A stretch of 7,045 nucleotides of DNA from Bacilli bacterium (GTDB lineage: Bacteria; Bacillota_I; Bacilli_A; RF39; UBA660), in assembly GCA_022793555.1 (NCBI GenBank), contig JAAWDB010000059.1, forward strand, positions 1 through 7,045. Direction: 5' to 3'. Each line of letters starts with the position of its first letter. Positions within the stretch are counted from its first letter, which is position 1. The notes under the pieces were generated by a model. It searched no databases. It worked only from the letters and a program-made list of their open reading frames with translations, and was not told the origin of the DNA. A program made the translations under genes and the position numbers. Shown here one piece after another: positions 6,303 to 7,045 of the stretch.

Positions 6303-6307
6303 TCACC
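6303..6307 (-). promoter_or_regulatory. Ribosome binding site deciding the XRE start
   Basis: GGTGA lies 5 bases before the ATG at 6297. The alternative ATG at 6309 lies only about 5 bases after the TATAAT, where transcription would just be starting, and has no binding site of its own. Confidence 0.65.
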
Positions 6308-6314
6308 ATACATC

Positions 6315-6323
6315 ATTATAGCA
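6315..6323 (-). promoter_or_regulatory. Extended -10 promoter of the XRE gene
   Basis: The minus strand reads TGCTATAAT, a perfect extended -10. Transcription would begin near 6308 with a leader of about 11 bases. A TTGATA at 6343-6348 is 22 bases away, too far for a normal -35. The inverted repeat 6328-6343 fills the -35 region, a position where a bound protein would block polymerase. Confidence 0.65.
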
Positions 6324-6343
6324 AAAAACACACCATTGTGTGT
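6323..6343 (-). terminator. Terminator hairpin after yetF-like gene, possibly also an operator
   Basis: ACACAC (6343-6338), loop AATG, GTGTGT (6333-6328) form a perfect 6-pair stem one base after the DUF421 stop, followed by five T (6327-6323), so it looks like an intrinsic terminator. It also overlaps the -35 region of the XRE promoter and is symmetric, as an operator for a dimeric regulator would be. Both roles are possible. Confidence 0.55.
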
Positions 6344-6344
6344 A

Positions 6345-6992
6345 TCAAAGTTCACTTTTTTTAATTAAATATATTTTTTTCCCTTTATAAAAGGCATAAA
6401 ATACTTCAGAAATAGTCAAATTTCTTCGTCCCAATTCGCGATCTAACCAGTACTTATTTTTATGAATATGCGATAAAGCTTTTTTCTGTAATTCCCCGTC
6501 AACAATTAAAGGCATCGGATAATCAGAATGCATGCGAAATAAATTATACTTAAAGATCGATAACTTTCCATTTGGTTCTAAAAATGCATATTCTACTTCT
6601 TCAATATTCTTTATTTCCTTTTGACGTAAACTAAGTAGTAAATCATCCATAGAATAACGTTGTTTTACCATTTCTTGATAATTCACTCGACCATTACAAA
6701 TGATTAAAGAAGGCTTTCCTCCAAAAAAAGTTCGAAACGTTCGCGATTTAATACTAACAAATGCCAATAACAACTCCAAGAAAACCAGTATCCCAAGAGG
6801 AACCACAGTAAGCCAGATGGAATCATTAATGTTTTCAATACTAATTGCTACTAATTCGGCAATCAAAATTGACACAATTAAATCAATAATTCCTAATTGT
6901 CCTATTTCACGTTTACCCATAATTCGATAAAGCAAGACGATAAAAAAATAAAAAAAAGTGGTTCGTAAAATTACTTTCAATAACTCTTCCAT
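6345..6992 (-). CDS. YetF/DUF421 family membrane protein
   Basis: Protein of 215 residues with three N-terminal membrane spans (about 8-24, 35-54, 59-80) followed by a soluble cytoplasmic domain, the usual layout and length of the YetF (DUF421) family. Family signatures seen are YRIMGKREIGQLG (22-34), FGGKPSLIICNGRVN (90-104), DDLLLSLRQ (116-124) with EEVEYAFLEPNGKLS (131-145). The biochemical role of the family is not settled; Bacillus members are associated with spores and the cell envelope. An AGGTGA ribosome binding site lies about 6 bases before the ATG. It is followed by a terminator-like hairpin and then the XRE gene with its own promoter, so it is probably a separate unit, or the last gene of one that begins beyond the right edge. 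Confidence 0.9.
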   Translation of the reverse strand: MEELLKVILRTTFFYFFIVLLYRIMGKREIGQLGIIDLIVSILIAELVAISIENINDSIWLTVVPLGILVFLELLLAFVSIKSRTFRTFFGGKPSLIICNGRVNYQEMVKQRYSMDDLLLSLRQKEIKNIEEVEYAFLEPNGKLSIFKYNLFRMHSDYPMPLIVDGELQKKALSHIHKNKYWLDRELGRRNLTISEVFYAFYKGKKIYLIKKSEL

Positions 6993-7045
6993 TCTATCAC
7001 CTACTATTATTATGGTCGAAAGAATATTTTTTTAATCACATCATA
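6993..7045 (-). other. Upstream region of the yetF-like gene, cut by the window edge
   Basis: These 53 A/T-rich bases hold the ribosome binding site and weak -10-like sequences (CATAAT and TAATAA) but no clear -35 box. I see no coding sequence here. Confidence 0.35.

Noticed and set aside
6700..6930. Plus-strand open frame of 76 codons
   Set aside because: It is antisense to conserved YetF motifs.
1..7045. Mycoplasma-type genetic code (TGA as tryptophan)
   Set aside because: TGA ends two genes at sensible family lengths, and tryptophans are TGG.

Overview
The window looks like a chromosomal segment from a low-G+C Firmicute of the Bacilli/Erysipelotrichia/uncultured-Mollicutes kind. The reasons are the strongly A/T-rich sequence (roughly one third G+C by eye), AGGAGG-type ribosome binding sites, TATAAT promoters, and a Rel, ComN and SpoVB-like set that also lies in one neighbourhood in Bacillus. 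TGA is used as a stop (ends of the genes at 4152 and 6345) and tryptophans are TGG, so the standard bacterial code applies, not the Mycoplasma code. I see no mobile element, CRISPR array, tRNA or rRNA.

Layout. Positions 1-2761 hold a compact minus-strand operon, read right to left: a ComN-like small post-transcriptional regulator, a UlaG-like metallo-beta-lactamase-fold hydrolase, and a long RelA/SpoT-type (p)ppGpp enzyme that runs off the left edge. The gaps are 15 and 1 bases, so the three are probably co-translated. Divergent from it is a plus-strand SpoVB/MurJ-like lipid-linked oligosaccharide flippase (2844-4142). This gene meets a minus-strand unknown membrane-anchored protein (4152-4646) tail to tail across an apparent bidirectional terminator. 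Further right, all on the minus strand, come a membrane-anchored extracytoplasmic thioredoxin-like protein (4798-5517), an XRE regulator with one membrane span and a cysteine-rich outer domain (5584-6297), and a YetF/DUF421 membrane protein (6345-6992).

How the genes may work together. The left operon links the stringent-response alarmone enzyme to a small regulator and a metallohydrolase. The Rel protein keeps its synthetase residues, but its hydrolase motif is altered (HDxxED reads HEVINH), so it may be synthetase-only; that is the most notable observation. On the right, a transmembrane transcription factor with six cysteines outside the membrane sits next to an extracytoplasmic CPWC protein, which suggests an envelope thiol-redox sensing pair. 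Both ideas are inferences from sequence and context.
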